A DNA stretch of 64,000 nucleotides from Desulfosporosinus acididurans (GTDB taxonomy: Bacteria > Bacillota > Desulfitobacteriia > Desulfitobacteriales > Desulfitobacteriaceae): NCBI RefSeq assembly GCF_001029285.1, contig NZ_LDZY01000002.1, positions 62,001 through 126,000 on the forward strand. Reading direction: 5' to 3'. The notes below the pieces were generated by a model. The model was not told the DNA's origin and did no database searches. It was given only the letters and a program-made list of their open reading frames with translations. Below, in pieces: positions 52,035 to 61,063 of this stretch. Both the position numbers and the translations under genes were made by a program. The stretch's first letter is position 1. Each line of letters begins with the position of its first letter.

Positions 52035-53279
52035 ATGAGCTTAAATGATGCACCAAGAGGGGTGAGACTTCACCTGGCGCTTTTTGGTAAAAGGAATGCT
52101 GGAAAATCCAGCGTGATCAATGCCCTGACTGGACAGGAGACGGCTATCGTTTCCGAGGTAAAAGGAACTACAACAGACCCTGTTTTCAAAGCGATGGAAA
52201 TCTTACCTATAGGGCCTTGTGTGATCATTGATACTGCCGGTTTTGACGATGTAGGAGAATTAGGAGAGTTAAGGATCAAAAAGACCCTGGAGGTTCTTGA
52301 TAAGACAGATGTTGCCCTGCTGATCATAGACATTAATCTTGGAATCAGTGACGATGACAATTTAATTCTAAAAACGTTAAGAGATAAGAAAAAGCCGGTC
52401 ATTGTTGTCTTAAACAAGATGGATACTCTGGACAATTCAGAGGCGGGGAAAAAAGCGTCTCAACTGCAGGAAACTTTAAATACTCCGGTAGTAGCCCTAT
52501 CTGCTCTCACGAAACAAGGAATCAAAGAGTTAAAAAGCGCAATTACCTCGGTTATTCCGGAGAACGAGGATACTTTCAAAATTGTCGGAGACTTGATTAA
52601 TCCTGGCGATTTTGTTGTGCTGGTTACTCCTATCGATAAAGCTGCTCCCAAAGGACGTCTGATTCTGCCTCAACAGCAGACGATCCGCGATGTCTTGGAG
52701 AGCGACGCCATGGCGATTGTGACCAAGGAATATGAGCTGAGAGAAACCTTAAGCAATCTGGCTAAAAAACCCAAACTTGTTATTACGGATTCCCAAGTGT
52801 TCTTAAAGGTTGCTGCAGATACACCTAAGGATATCTTAATGACCTCCTTCTCAATTCTGTTTGCCCGGCAAAAAGGAGATCTCACCGAATTTATCCGAGG
52901 AGCGAAGGCCATTGACCGCCTCCAGGATGGAGACAAAGTATTAATTGCCGAGGGTTGTACCCATCACCGCCAATCCGATGATATCGGCAGTGTGAAGATA
53001 CCCAGGTGGATACGTCAAAGAACAGGGAAACAGATAGAGTTTGAATTCACATCCGGAGTAACCTTTACCGAGGATGTCAAGAAATATGCCCTGATCGTTC
53101 ACTGTGGAGCCTGTATGATGAACCGGACCGGCATGCTCAGCAGAATAGCGAGTGCTAAAGCTCTCGGTGTACCTATTGTCAACTATGGAATTTTGATTGC
53201 TTATGTACAGGGATTGATGAGCAGAGCTCTTGAACCGTTCCCCTTAGCCAAGATGGTTTTGGAAGAAGAGTTCGGTTAA
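52035..53279 (+). CDS. hydF: [FeFe]-hydrogenase maturation GTPase HydF
   Basis: This 414-residue GTPase and scaffold for the 2Fe precursor has a P-loop GKRNAGKSS (about 18-26), DTAGF, and NKMD (about 136-139). The C-terminal domain has the cluster ligands CTHH and, about 45 residues later, HCGACM, matching the CXH-X44-53-HCXXC motif of HydF. The GTPase core and the cluster-binding domain are both intact. Confidence 0.95.
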   Translation: MSLNDAPRGVRLHLALFGKRNAGKSSVINALTGQETAIVSEVKGTTTDPVFKAMEILPIGPCVIIDTAGFDDVGELGELRIKKTLEVLDKTDVALLIIDINLGISDDDNLILKTLRDKKKPVIVVLNKMDTLDNSEAGKKASQLQETLNTPVVALSALTKQGIKELKSAITSVIPENEDTFKIVGDLINPGDFVVLVTPIDKAAPKGRLILPQQQTIRDVLESDAMAIVTKEYELRETLSNLAKKPKLVITDSQVFLKVAADTPKDILMTSFSILFARQKGDLTEFIRGAKAIDRLQDGDKVLIAEGCTHHRQSDDIGSVKIPRWIRQRTGKQIEFEFTSGVTFTEDVKKYALIVHCGACMMNRTGMLSRIASAKALGVPIVNYGILIAYVQGLMSRALEPFPLAKMVLEEEFG

Positions 53280-53347
53280 TAGTTACAATTTGGCAATTTG
53301 AGAGATTCAAGCAGAAAAAATGCTGCCCATGATGGAGGAAATGAGTA

Positions 53348-54409
53348 GTGACTATGCATAATTTAATTGAGAAAGCCTATCAGACTAACGATCTCTCAAA
53401 AGAGGAAATAATTGCACTCATAGAGACTATCAAACCTGAGGAAAGGGAAATTCTCTATAAACGTGCCCTTAAGACAAAACAAAAGTATTATGGAAACAAA
53501 GTTTATTTGCGAGGGCTGATTGAATTTTCTAACATTTGCCGTCAAGATTGCTTATATTGCGGTCTTCGAGCTTCCAACACCAAAGTGGAACGATATCGGC
53601 TGACACCGGGGGAAATATTGGCTTGCTGTGATAAAGGCTATGAATTAGGTTATCGGACCTTTGTTTTGCAAAGCGGTGAAGATCTTTGGTACACAGTTGA
53701 GATACTTAGTGAGCTGATTCGTCAGATTAAGAAACGCTATGACCAAGAGGTGGCCGTCACCTTATCCATCGGCGAGCGGGGAGCGGAAACGTATCAGAGT
53801 CTTTTTGCTTCCGGAGCTGATCGTTTTTTGATGCGCCATGAAACTGCCACGGAGGAATTGTATGAATCACTGCATCCGACAATGAGTTTTACCAATCGCA
53901 GGGCTTGTTTAAATGCTTTAAAAGAGATCGGGTATCAAGTGGGAGCAGGGTTTATGGTTGGACTTCCCGGACAGACTCCAGCAGATTTGGCAGAAGATCT
54001 TCATTATTTAAAAGAACTTCATCCCGACATGATTGGAATCGGACCTTTCATTCCCCACAGCGAGACGCCTCTGGGAAAAGAGAAGGGTGGAACGGTAGAC
54101 GATACTTTAGTGATGGTGGCTTTGGCACGACTGCTTGTTCCGGACAGCCTTATACCGGCCACAACAGCCTTGGGCACGCTCCATCCCCTTGGAAGGGAGA
54201 TGGCCTTACAAGCGGGCGCCAATGTTGTTATGCCTATCATTACCCCGACATCGGTAAGGAAACAGTACGCACTTTATGAAAATAAGATCTGCGGCGATGA
54301 TCATCCAGAGGATTGCCGTTATTGTATTGAGCGAAGAATTCAGGCGGTGGGGCAAGAAGTAGATTTAGGTAAAGGTGATAGTTGGAAGTTTATAGTTGGA
54401 AGTTTATAG
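53348..54409 (+). CDS. hydE: [FeFe]-hydrogenase maturase HydE (radical SAM)
   Basis: This 353-residue radical SAM enzyme with CRQDCLYC (Cys64, 68, 71) followed by GLR acts on an HydG-made cysteine-Fe complex to build the dinuclear cluster. C-terminal ICGDDHPEDCRYCIERR holds further cysteines. GTG 53348 follows ATGGAGGAAATGAGTA; ATG 53354 is an alternative. The operon ends here, just before a B-type repeat. Confidence 0.94.
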   Translation: MTMHNLIEKAYQTNDLSKEEIIALIETIKPEEREILYKRALKTKQKYYGNKVYLRGLIEFSNICRQDCLYCGLRASNTKVERYRLTPGEILACCDKGYELGYRTFVLQSGEDLWYTVEILSELIRQIKKRYDQEVAVTLSIGERGAETYQSLFASGADRFLMRHETATEELYESLHPTMSFTNRRACLNALKEIGYQVGAGFMVGLPGQTPADLAEDLHYLKELHPDMIGIGPFIPHSETPLGKEKGGTVDDTLVMVALARLLVPDSLIPATTALGTLHPLGREMALQAGANVVMPIITPTSVRKQYALYENKICGDDHPEDCRYCIERRIQAVGQEVDLGKGDSWKFIVGSL

Positions 54410-54461
54410 TAACTGCGCCAAAATTAATTGATTGCTTTCACCCAATTTATCCAATCGTAAG

Positions 54462-54486
54462 ACTCCCACTTCTTGTAAGTGGGAGT
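54462..54486 (-). repeat. Family B dispersed repeat hairpin (reverse)
   Basis: ACTCCCACTT-CTTGT-AAGTGGGAGT is a perfect ten-base stem, followed in its own direction by CTTACGATTGGATAAATT. It lies just after hydE. Confidence 0.75.
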
Positions 54487-54495
54487 GGGTCCCCG

Positions 54496-54554
54496 TTAGA
54501 AAAAGGCCGTTGCTTACGAACTATTTTAGTTCGTTTTGCAGCGGCCCTTTTTTG
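54496..54554 (-). terminator. Terminator overlapping the kinase gene end
   Basis: On the minus strand GGGCCGCTGC, ACGAAC and their complements fold around the stop codon (54521-54523) and are followed by CGGCCTTTTTCTA. The final residues KKGPLQNELK are encoded by the terminator stem. Confidence 0.75.
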
Positions 54555-56062
54555 GCCAAGTTTATATTGTTTTTCTCTTTCATAGTATGATCAGCCTTCT
54601 GGTCAGCCGGAAGGACAATGGAAATCCTTGTTCCGATATCTTGTCTGCTTAAAACTTCTATGTGTCCGCCATGACGTTCGGTGATCCACTTAGCAATCGA
54701 TAAGCCCAGCCCTGTTCCGCCGGTTGCCCGGGCACGGGATTCGTCGGTTCGAAAGAAGCGGTCAAAGATTTTGGAGACTGCTTCAGGGGCAATACCTATT
54801 CCTTCATCTTGAACGGTCAGACGGGCCAGATTATCTGAATTGGAAATTAAAATCGTAATTTTTTTACCCGTGGGAGTATATTTCATAGCATTATCTATCA
54901 GTATCCTCAGAGCTTGTTTAATAAGGCTTTTATCCCCATTAATGAAAACAGTCATAATTTTTGAATCATAAACATGTCCTTCATCAATCATCTGCGTCTC
55001 CCTCAGTACTTCTTCGGCCAGAGCAGATACTTCAAAGGATTCTAATTGTAGAGCCATAGTGTTGTTGTCCCCTCGAGCCAAAAACAAAAGCTGTTCTACC
55101 AAGCCCTTCATATTCGCAGTTTCATCTTTGATAGCATCGATAGATTCCTGTAATGTCTTTTCATCGTTTTTTCCCCATCGATCCAGCAGATTGACATACC
55201 CTTGAATAACCGAAATAGGTGTCCTTAATTCATGGGAAGCATCTGAGACAAATCGTATTTGGGAACGATAGGATTCATTGATCCTGTCCAGCATTCCATT
55301 GATGGCTGCTGCGAGGGTTTTAAGTTCGCTTTGCGTATCTCCCACAGAGATTCTGGTGTCGAGATGAGTAGCATTAATATCGTCTAATTTGCCGGCCAGA
55401 ACTTCCAACTGTTCCGGAGAGAAAACGCCTTCTGTACTCAAGTTTCGGGCTGTTTGAGCCAATTCCTGAATTGGGCGAAAGGTATTACGGATTATTCTTG
55501 CACCTGTAAAAATGCTGCGCAGCAGCATCAAAAGCTCAAAGGTTATAACAATGGCAAACATTATAACAAGGATCTGAAGTGTCTTTTGCAGGTGGAAAGA
55601 TATTCGATAAGGCTGATCACCGGTTTCAATAGTCACATTATAAGTAATACCAAAAAACCGTCCCCATTCATTTAAGCCTTTGGAATTCGGCAGGTCAATA
55701 CTCCGAATCCCTGAGGCGGTTTGTTTTGAGAAGTAGGTCTTTAAAGGCGGGGGGATTTGGATACCTTTAGGTTCCCCCGTTGGGGTGGTTATACTGCATT
55801 CATTGATGGCAAGCCATTGCTCCGCCTCCGGAGCAGGTAAACCTGATTCGGTGATTAGTTGTGCTGCTGATGTCACAGTTTGTTCGGAGCGTATAAATAA
55901 GCCTGCAGCTGCCAGCAAACATAAAAACAAATCCAGAACAAGGAAAATTCCCAACATACGAAAAAACAAGGTTATGTTGAGCTTCCAGACGATAGAAAAA
56001 CGTATTCTGCTGCTAATACTACTGGAAGAATTCGGGGACTCATTTAGGGATTTATTTTTCAT
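54521..56062 (-). CDS. Membrane sensor histidine kinase
   Basis: This 513-residue kinase has TM1 about 33-57, an extracellular loop of about 105 residues, TM2 about 163-182 and a HAMP-like linker. A HisKA domain has its phospho-acceptor in ASHELRTP (His277), followed by HATPase (RILIDNAMKYT; DEGIGIA; GGTGLGLSIAKWI). It resembles the ArlS/CssS-type kinases for envelope stress. Its start overlaps the regulator by 11 bases. Confidence 0.9.
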   Translation of the reverse strand: MKNKSLNESPNSSSSISSRIRFSIVWKLNITLFFRMLGIFLVLDLFLCLLAAAGLFIRSEQTVTSAAQLITESGLPAPEAEQWLAINECSITTPTGEPKGIQIPPPLKTYFSKQTASGIRSIDLPNSKGLNEWGRFFGITYNVTIETGDQPYRISFHLQKTLQILVIMFAIVITFELLMLLRSIFTGARIIRNTFRPIQELAQTARNLSTEGVFSPEQLEVLAGKLDDINATHLDTRISVGDTQSELKTLAAAINGMLDRINESYRSQIRFVSDASHELRTPISVIQGYVNLLDRWGKNDEKTLQESIDAIKDETANMKGLVEQLLFLARGDNNTMALQLESFEVSALAEEVLRETQMIDEGHVYDSKIMTVFINGDKSLIKQALRILIDNAMKYTPTGKKITILISNSDNLARLTVQDEGIGIAPEAVSKIFDRFFRTDESRARATGGTGLGLSIAKWITERHGGHIEVLSRQDIGTRISIVLPADQKADHTMKEKNNINLAKKGPLQNELK

Positions 56063-56729
56063 CCTTAATCACATATCCCACGCCCCTTACAGTATGAATC
56101 AGCTTGACATTGAAGACCTCATCAATTTTACCGCGCAGGAAACGCACGTATACATCAACAGCGTTAGTTTCCCCTGTAAAATCAAAGCCCCAGACATTCT
56201 CCAGCAGCGCTTCCCGTGAGACGACCATGCCCTTATTTTTGAGCAGATAGTGCAGAAGATCAAATTCCCGTTTTGTCAGGTCGATAGGTTTCCCCTCCAT
56301 TGTAACCTTATGACGGCCGATATCCAGCAACAGGCCGGAGGCGGACAATACTTCGGCGTTTTCGATCGTTGTTTTGCGCAGGGCGGTACGGATTCGGGCC
56401 AAAAGCTCCTCAATAGCAAAGGGTTTCGTGATATAATCGCTCGCTCCGCTGTCAAGTCCGAAAACTTTATCCATCACGCTGTCCCGAGCTGTCAGCATAA
56501 TGATAGGAACGGAGGAGGTTCGGCGAAGTCTGCGCAGGACCTCCATACCGCTTAATTTGGGCAGCATAACATCTAACAAAACAAGGTCGAACTCGCCTGT
56601 TTCGGCGAGTTCAAGCCCCGTTCTGCCATCGAAGGCCTTTGTTGTGATATAGCCCTCATAACCAAGTTCAAGTTCGATAAAGCGGGCAATTTTTTCTTCA
56701 TCCTCGATAATCAATATTTTAGAACTCAT
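56052..56729 (-). CDS. OmpR-family response regulator
   Basis: This 225-residue regulator has a receiver (IEDEE pocket; Asp in LVLLDVMLPKLSG; Lys in YITKPFAIEE) and a winged helix (TKREFDLLHYLLKNKGMVVSREALLENVWGFDF; VDVYVRFLRGKIDE). It is encoded between the DUF4342 gene and the kinase, which overlaps its end. It probably controls the operon and envelope genes. Confidence 0.93.
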   Translation of the reverse strand: MSSKILIIEDEEKIARFIELELGYEGYITTKAFDGRTGLELAETGEFDLVLLDVMLPKLSGMEVLRRLRRTSSVPIIMLTARDSVMDKVFGLDSGASDYITKPFAIEELLARIRTALRKTTIENAEVLSASGLLLDIGRHKVTMEGKPIDLTKREFDLLHYLLKNKGMVVSREALLENVWGFDFTGETNAVDVYVRFLRGKIDEVFNVKLIHTVRGVGYVIKDEK

Positions 56730-56762
56730 GAAACCTCACGTCATTTCTCCAATTTTCCAGGC

Positions 56763-57323
56763 CTAGATATTAATAGATTTCTTGAGATTTTCAGCAGCAT
56801 CGGCCGCGCTATCCATTGCCCTATTGACAGTATTATTGCCTAAGTCAGGCCCATTGAAGCGATAGTGTAAACCAAAGAAAAGCCCGATGACAAGAAGGGG
56901 AATAGTAACCCAGAAAGCGAAGATCAAGAGCAAGCCGAGTACCGTAACCGGGAAAGAGCCTTTGACTTCTTCTCCCTTAAGCACTTCAAAGGAATTGGAA
57001 TTTCCCTTGCGAATAATTTTCAGGCAAAATTCCCCGATTTTTTTTATAACGGAGAAAATGGTTTTTCCGTTGTGACAATGATGATGTTGGTGATAATGCT
57101 GTTTTCCCCAACAATTGTCTTGATAAGTCTCGGCATTGGGGTCAATTGTTTTTTCACTGCTGTAATAACCGCCTCCTGTTGGGGCAGAAACCTTTCCCTG
57201 TTTTTCTAAATAGATAATGGCATCCAGCAAATCTCCATTTGCTGCATCGAGGGCAGCTTTGGCTTCTTCATAACTGATATTTGCCATCGTACATAATTTT
57301 TCGACTTGTTCCAGGGTTGTCAT
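56763..57323 (-). CDS. UBA/DUF4342-type membrane protein
   Basis: This 186-residue protein's N-terminal 45 residues (MTTLEQVEKLCTMANISYEEAKAALDAANGDLLDAIIYLEKQ) form a UBA/TS-N-like three-helix bundle. A His-rich loop (HYHQHHHCH, about 76-84), a basic segment and one or two hydrophobic helices (about 127-152) follow. It matches DUF4342 proteins that accompany envelope-stress two-component systems. It is the first gene of the operon with the regulator and kinase, 33 bases upstream. The His cluster suggests metal binding. Confidence 0.75.
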   Translation of the reverse strand: MTTLEQVEKLCTMANISYEEAKAALDAANGDLLDAIIYLEKQGKVSAPTGGGYYSSEKTIDPNAETYQDNCWGKQHYHQHHHCHNGKTIFSVIKKIGEFCLKIIRKGNSNSFEVLKGEEVKGSFPVTVLGLLLIFAFWVTIPLLVIGLFFGLHYRFNGPDLGNNTVNRAMDSAADAAENLKKSINI

Positions 57324-57673
57324 TTTAAGAATTCCTCCTTGTTTTCTGTTAGAATACCTCTTCGCAGAATTTCAATGTATGTCGCGGTGCCGCGACTGAC
57401 TATGTTTGTATTCTAACCTTGAAAACTTCAAGGATAATTTGATAAAAATTAAAATTCCATTAAAAAATTAATGTAACGGATTTGCAGATGTCTAAAAATT
57501 CGCTGCCAAGATTTTTTATATAAATACTATCAACGAAGCCCATTTTGTCAATAGCTCACTAAAGTATTTGTCTCTTTTTGCCGCCTTGGGAATTGTAACG
57601 ATTGGTTCTAAACGAGCGTAACCTACTGTGCAGAAATCTTTTGCTTTAATCAAAGAGAAAGGAGGGTTGAAAG

Positions 57674-58501
57674 ATGAATGGAATTGATTGCGCTACAAGG
57701 CTAAATTTAATCAATGTTCAAAATTTAAAAATAGCGGGAATATTAGCGGTCGGACGATACCTTGGCTACAAACAAGGCTGGGCAAAATCATTGACTCCTG
57801 ATGAAGTTAGATTAATTCAAGCGGCCGGGTTAGCCATCTTTCTTATTTGGGAGTCCAATCCAATTAGGAAAAGTTATTTCAGCTATGCTCAAGGAGCGGC
57901 TGATGCCAAAAAGGCTGTTATGGAGGCTGAGTTCCTAAATGTTCCCAATGGAACGGCAATTTATTTTGCAGTTGATTATGATGCTCAGGCCGGAGATATG
58001 ATTACTATCCAAGACTATTTCAATGGAGTGAAGGATGGATTAGGCGGACAGTTTTTAACGGGGGTCTATGGATCTTATGCAGTTATGAAGGCAATTCAGG
58101 CAGATAAATATTTCCAAACCTATGCCTGGTCAAATGGCCAAAAAGCACCAAATCATATTTATCAATATAATAACAATATCTATTTGGCAAGTGTGTTTGT
58201 CGATCAAGATTATGTAAATGAAGACGCAGGCTTATGGAAGAGGAGTGACAATATGAGCTTAGATATAGCGGTCTTATTATATACAAAGGAAGATTTTTGG
58301 GCAGGAAATGACGTAGCTGTTAAAAATGGAAATTGTGCCTTATTTGTGAGGCCGAGCGATCATTCTGTCCCTAAGGCTGCTATGAGCGCAGCAACACTAA
58401 TTGTGGTCGGCGGACCTACGACGGGACATCCCAAAGAAGTACTTCTGAGCGGCAATGACAAGTATGATACAGTTGCAGCGGTGAAAAAATATTTAGGTTA
58501 A
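57674..58501 (+). CDS. DUF1906 glycoside-hydrolase-like protein with cell-wall-binding tail
   Basis: In this 275-residue protein, residues about 1-190 form a TIM-barrel-like DUF1906 (Rv2525c-type) domain: NGIDCATRLN, ILAVGRYLGY, IFLIWESNP, IYFAVDYDAQ, GVYGSYAVMK and VDQDYVNEDAG. The last 70 residues resemble a cell-wall-binding repeat (LIVVGGPTTGHPKEVLLSGNDKYDTVAAVKKYL). There is no clear signal peptide, so it may be released by another route or act in the spore or mother cell. AAAGGAGGG precedes the ATG. Confidence 0.8.
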   Translation: MNGIDCATRLNLINVQNLKIAGILAVGRYLGYKQGWAKSLTPDEVRLIQAAGLAIFLIWESNPIRKSYFSYAQGAADAKKAVMEAEFLNVPNGTAIYFAVDYDAQAGDMITIQDYFNGVKDGLGGQFLTGVYGSYAVMKAIQADKYFQTYAWSNGQKAPNHIYQYNNNIYLASVFVDQDYVNEDAGLWKRSDNMSLDIAVLLYTKEDFWAGNDVAVKNGNCALFVRPSDHSVPKAAMSAATLIVVGGPTTGHPKEVLLSGNDKYDTVAAVKKYLG

Positions 58502-58992
58502 GATCAGATTGTTTTAACTGGGGGGTAGAGTTCACTGAGAATTCATGACGATTTTAAATTTAAACTATTCGTTACAGTACGTTTATGAAACGATAACTTT
58601 CAGGGTTTATTATAAGGATACAACACACGTCATTTTAACCCCTCTATCCTGAGGGGGCTTTTTTTGCCTATTAACCTCCCATGATGTTAATACGGTACCA
58701 TCGGCAGAATGAAATTAGCAATGAGTTTTCTCTCTTGTGGGTGAAGCTCATAACTCCTGAAATCTCTGGATTTTTCAGAGAAGAGTAGAGAATGTTTTTT
58801 AGGTTTAACATATTTTTTAATTAAAGTTCATGGAACTATAACAAAAATAATCTATGATAAAGGCAAGAGCTTAAGGTTTAAAACCGAAGCAAGTAAAAGA
58901 TTGTTATCCGCTGAGCGGTTAACATATTCTCACTTTTCTTCCGTCGTCCTTCCTTTACTCCCCTCTCTATGAGGGGCTTTTTTTTGCCCATA
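58502..58992 (+). other. Gene-free region with two near-identical terminators
   Basis: No ORF is visible. Two hairpins share the same core: CCCCTC/GAGGGG with GGCTTTTTTT at 58639-58665 and GGCTTTTTTTT at 58960-58985. The second is preceded by a hairpin TGTTATCCGCT/AGCGGTTAACA. Each could end a short transcript, so this may encode one or two small RNAs. Confidence 0.5.
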
Positions 58993-59048
58993 GTGAACTC
59001 GTTCAGCTAAAGCTGAATATCGGGGTGGGGGTCTTAAAAACCGGATAA
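58993..59048 (+). repeat. Composite A+B dispersed repeat
   Basis: An intact A unit (58993-59017) is followed at once by CGGGGTGGGGGTCTTAAAAA CCGGATAAAG, the 3' half of a B unit. This is the shortest A-to-B junction seen, and shows that A and B belong to one element. Confidence 0.75.
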
Positions 59049-59155
59049 AGTTTATTGATAGATGGCTTGCCTGAATCCTTGCTAATATTATCCTTGCGAA
59101 ATGAAAGTATTAAGAGGGTCATACTAAGCAATAAGAAAAAATCGCTTTGATTATA

Positions 59156-59232
59156 TTGACACGCATAAAAAATATACCTACAATATATAATATCATTATA
59201 TATATAACATTTATATATATAATGATATTATA
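59156..59232 (+). promoter_or_regulatory. PadR promoter with a 21-base perfect inverted repeat
   Basis: TTGACA (59156-59161) and TACAAT (59179-59184) are 17 bases apart. Right after the -10, 59186-59206 is the exact inverse of 59212-59232 (five-base loop ACATT; arm begins TATAATATCATTATAT). Such a site next to a PadR gene is a likely autorepressor operator. Confidence 0.8.
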
Positions 59233-59266
59233 CTTGCATAAAACTACGGGGTAAGGTGAGCAATTT

Positions 59267-59836
59267 ATGGCAACTGTTAATAAGACTAAATATGCACTTC
59301 TAGGAGTTTTAAACGTAATGCCTTGTTCGGGATATGACATTAAAAAGTTTTGTGATTCTTCTATATCCCATTTTTGGAATGAAAATTATGCGCGGATATA
59401 TCCCGTACTTAAGGAGATGGAGAAAGAAGGACTGGTAGTTAAGGAAACGGAACATACAGAAGGAAGGCCTTCGAAGAACGTTTATTCAATTACTGAAGCA
59501 GGTAAACATGAATTGGCTGCCTGGCTTTTGGAACCGGTTCAAAGCGTTATGGGGAGAAACGAGTTGTTGCTGAAATTATTCTTTTCTTCTGAAGTGCCTC
59601 TGGAAAATATCATTGAGAAGCTTGAGAAAGAAAAGGTAAAGCATGAGAAACTTGTCGCTGACTATTTGCAGATGGAAGCTTTTCTGAAAGCAGATGAGCA
59701 GGTTAAAAACAGTAAAAATTTTCCACTTTGGCTCGCAACCCTTAGTTGTGGAAGATATAATTCTGAGGCAAGGATTAAATGGTGCCAGGAGACAATAAGA
59801 TCCTTGACAAATGGCTTCGCTAAGGAAGGAGATTGA
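59267..59836 (+). CDS. PadR-family transcriptional regulator
   Basis: This 189-residue PadR regulator has a winged helix (YALLGVLNVMPCSGYDIKKFCDSSISHFWNENYARIYPVLKEMEKEGLVVKETEHTEGRPSKNVYSITEAGK, about 8-85) and a C-terminal dimerisation part with a coiled-coil (KLEKEKVKHEKLVADYLQME). PadR proteins are usually repressors released by small molecules. It is first in an operon with a membrane protein and two flavodoxin-like proteins. Confidence 0.93.
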   Translation: MATVNKTKYALLGVLNVMPCSGYDIKKFCDSSISHFWNENYARIYPVLKEMEKEGLVVKETEHTEGRPSKNVYSITEAGKHELAAWLLEPVQSVMGRNELLLKLFFSSEVPLENIIEKLEKEKVKHEKLVADYLQMEAFLKADEQVKNSKNFPLWLATLSCGRYNSEARIKWCQETIRSLTNGFAKEGD

Positions 59837-59838
59837 AC

Positions 59839-60486
59839 ATGAATACCCTTAAATCTAAGGAAGTACAATCTAATCAGGCAGTAACACAAAAATTACTGTC
59901 TGAGAACTTTTTTAATCTGGAATTCTTTCTAAGTGTTGTAATTCCCATTATCTTATTTTCTGCTTTTGATCATTTTGACAGGACTCTTACGGGAACAATC
60001 ACTGCCGGAGTTTGGTCTTTAGGCGTCCTTTTGCTTCAATTCTGCTTCCGACGGAACGTGAATATCTATGGGGCTATTGGCGCAGGTTGTGCTGCGATTG
60101 GTCTTATTGGGACTGTTCTGTCAAATGATCCCATCTATTATCTTGTTTCGCCGATTATCATAGATTTAATTCTCGCTGCGATCTTTTTTGGTTCTGTTAT
60201 ATTAGGGAAACCCTTGATTCGGATTTTAGCCGAGTATTCTCTAAAGCAAGGCTTTTCAGAGGAAATACGCAAACAGCCGAAGTTTAAATCGGCCTGGATC
60301 ATATTAACGATTGCCTGGGGAGTGCTGAGCATAACTCAGGCCCTATTGAGAGTCGTCCTGCTATACACGGTGTCTAAAAATGTTTATTACGCTATAAGTA
60401 CCGCTTATGGAAATATTTCCACTCCATTGCTGCTTATTATTTCTTTTTGGTTTCCGGGATGGTATTGGAAAAGAAGCAACACATAG
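59839..60486 (+). CDS. VC0807-like membrane protein
   Basis: This protein of about 215 residues has six or so hydrophobic segments (e.g. FFLSVVIPIILFSAF, AAIGLIGTVLS, IILTIAWGVLSITQALL) and matches the VC0807 family of uncharacterised membrane proteins. The start is ATG 59839 with AAGGAGATTGAAC upstream, overlapping nothing but three bases from the padR stop. It is probably the PadR target together with the flavodoxins. Confidence 0.75.
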   Translation: MNTLKSKEVQSNQAVTQKLLSENFFNLEFFLSVVIPIILFSAFDHFDRTLTGTITAGVWSLGVLLLQFCFRRNVNIYGAIGAGCAAIGLIGTVLSNDPIYYLVSPIIIDLILAAIFFGSVILGKPLIRILAEYSLKQGFSEEIRKQPKFKSAWIILTIAWGVLSITQALLRVVLLYTVSKNVYYAISTAYGNISTPLLLIISFWFPGWYWKRSNT

Positions 60487-60520
60487 AAAAACGTTATAAG
60501 ATTAAAGGAGGGTATAGGCT

Positions 60521-61063
60521 GTGAAAGTGCTGATACTCAATGGAAACCCAAAAGCAGAGAACGAGAGCTTCGAGGATTACATTCAAAAATTGGTCCTTGA
60601 GCTAAAGAAGAATGGTCATAATACCACTGTGTTAAATCTGAAGGAAATGGAAATAAACCGTTGTATTGGTTGTTATTCTTGTTGGCTCAAAACCCCTGGT
60701 AGATGTATTTTTAACGATGATGGCCCCACAATATTAAGGGAATATTTGAAAGCCGATTTTGTTTTATTTGCTTCGCCTATTATTATGGGCTTTATCAGCA
60801 GTTTGCTCAAAAGTGTACAAGAACGATGCTTACCTTTGGTGCTTCCGTTTTTGTATGTTAAGAACGATAGAATGCAGCATATATCCAGGTATGAGAAGTA
60901 TCCGGCAATCGCCTTGCTCCTTGACCATTCGGAAGATTATGATCAGATCAGCGCCAAAATCATAGAAAAGGTCTTCCGGAGCAGCAACAGTCGTAAGTTT
61001 CTTTTTACGAAAACTATGAACAATGGTCCTGAGGAGGTCGCTTATGCAATTAACAGTATTTAA
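60521..61063 (+). CDS. NAD(P)H-dependent FMN reductase (flavodoxin-fold)
   Basis: This 180-residue flavodoxin-like protein has the N-terminal phosphate loop LNGNPKAENESFEDYI, CIGCYSCWLKTPGRC and the APxIMG-like stretch FASPIIMGFISSLLKS. It belongs to the iron-sulfur-flavoprotein/FMN reductase superfamily. GTG 60521 follows AAAGGAGGGTATAGGCT. Its 3' end overlaps the next gene. Confidence 0.85.
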   Translation: MKVLILNGNPKAENESFEDYIQKLVLELKKNGHNTTVLNLKEMEINRCIGCYSCWLKTPGRCIFNDDGPTILREYLKADFVLFASPIIMGFISSLLKSVQERCLPLVLPFLYVKNDRMQHISRYEKYPAIALLLDHSEDYDQISAKIIEKVFRSSNSRKFLFTKTMNNGPEEVAYAINSI

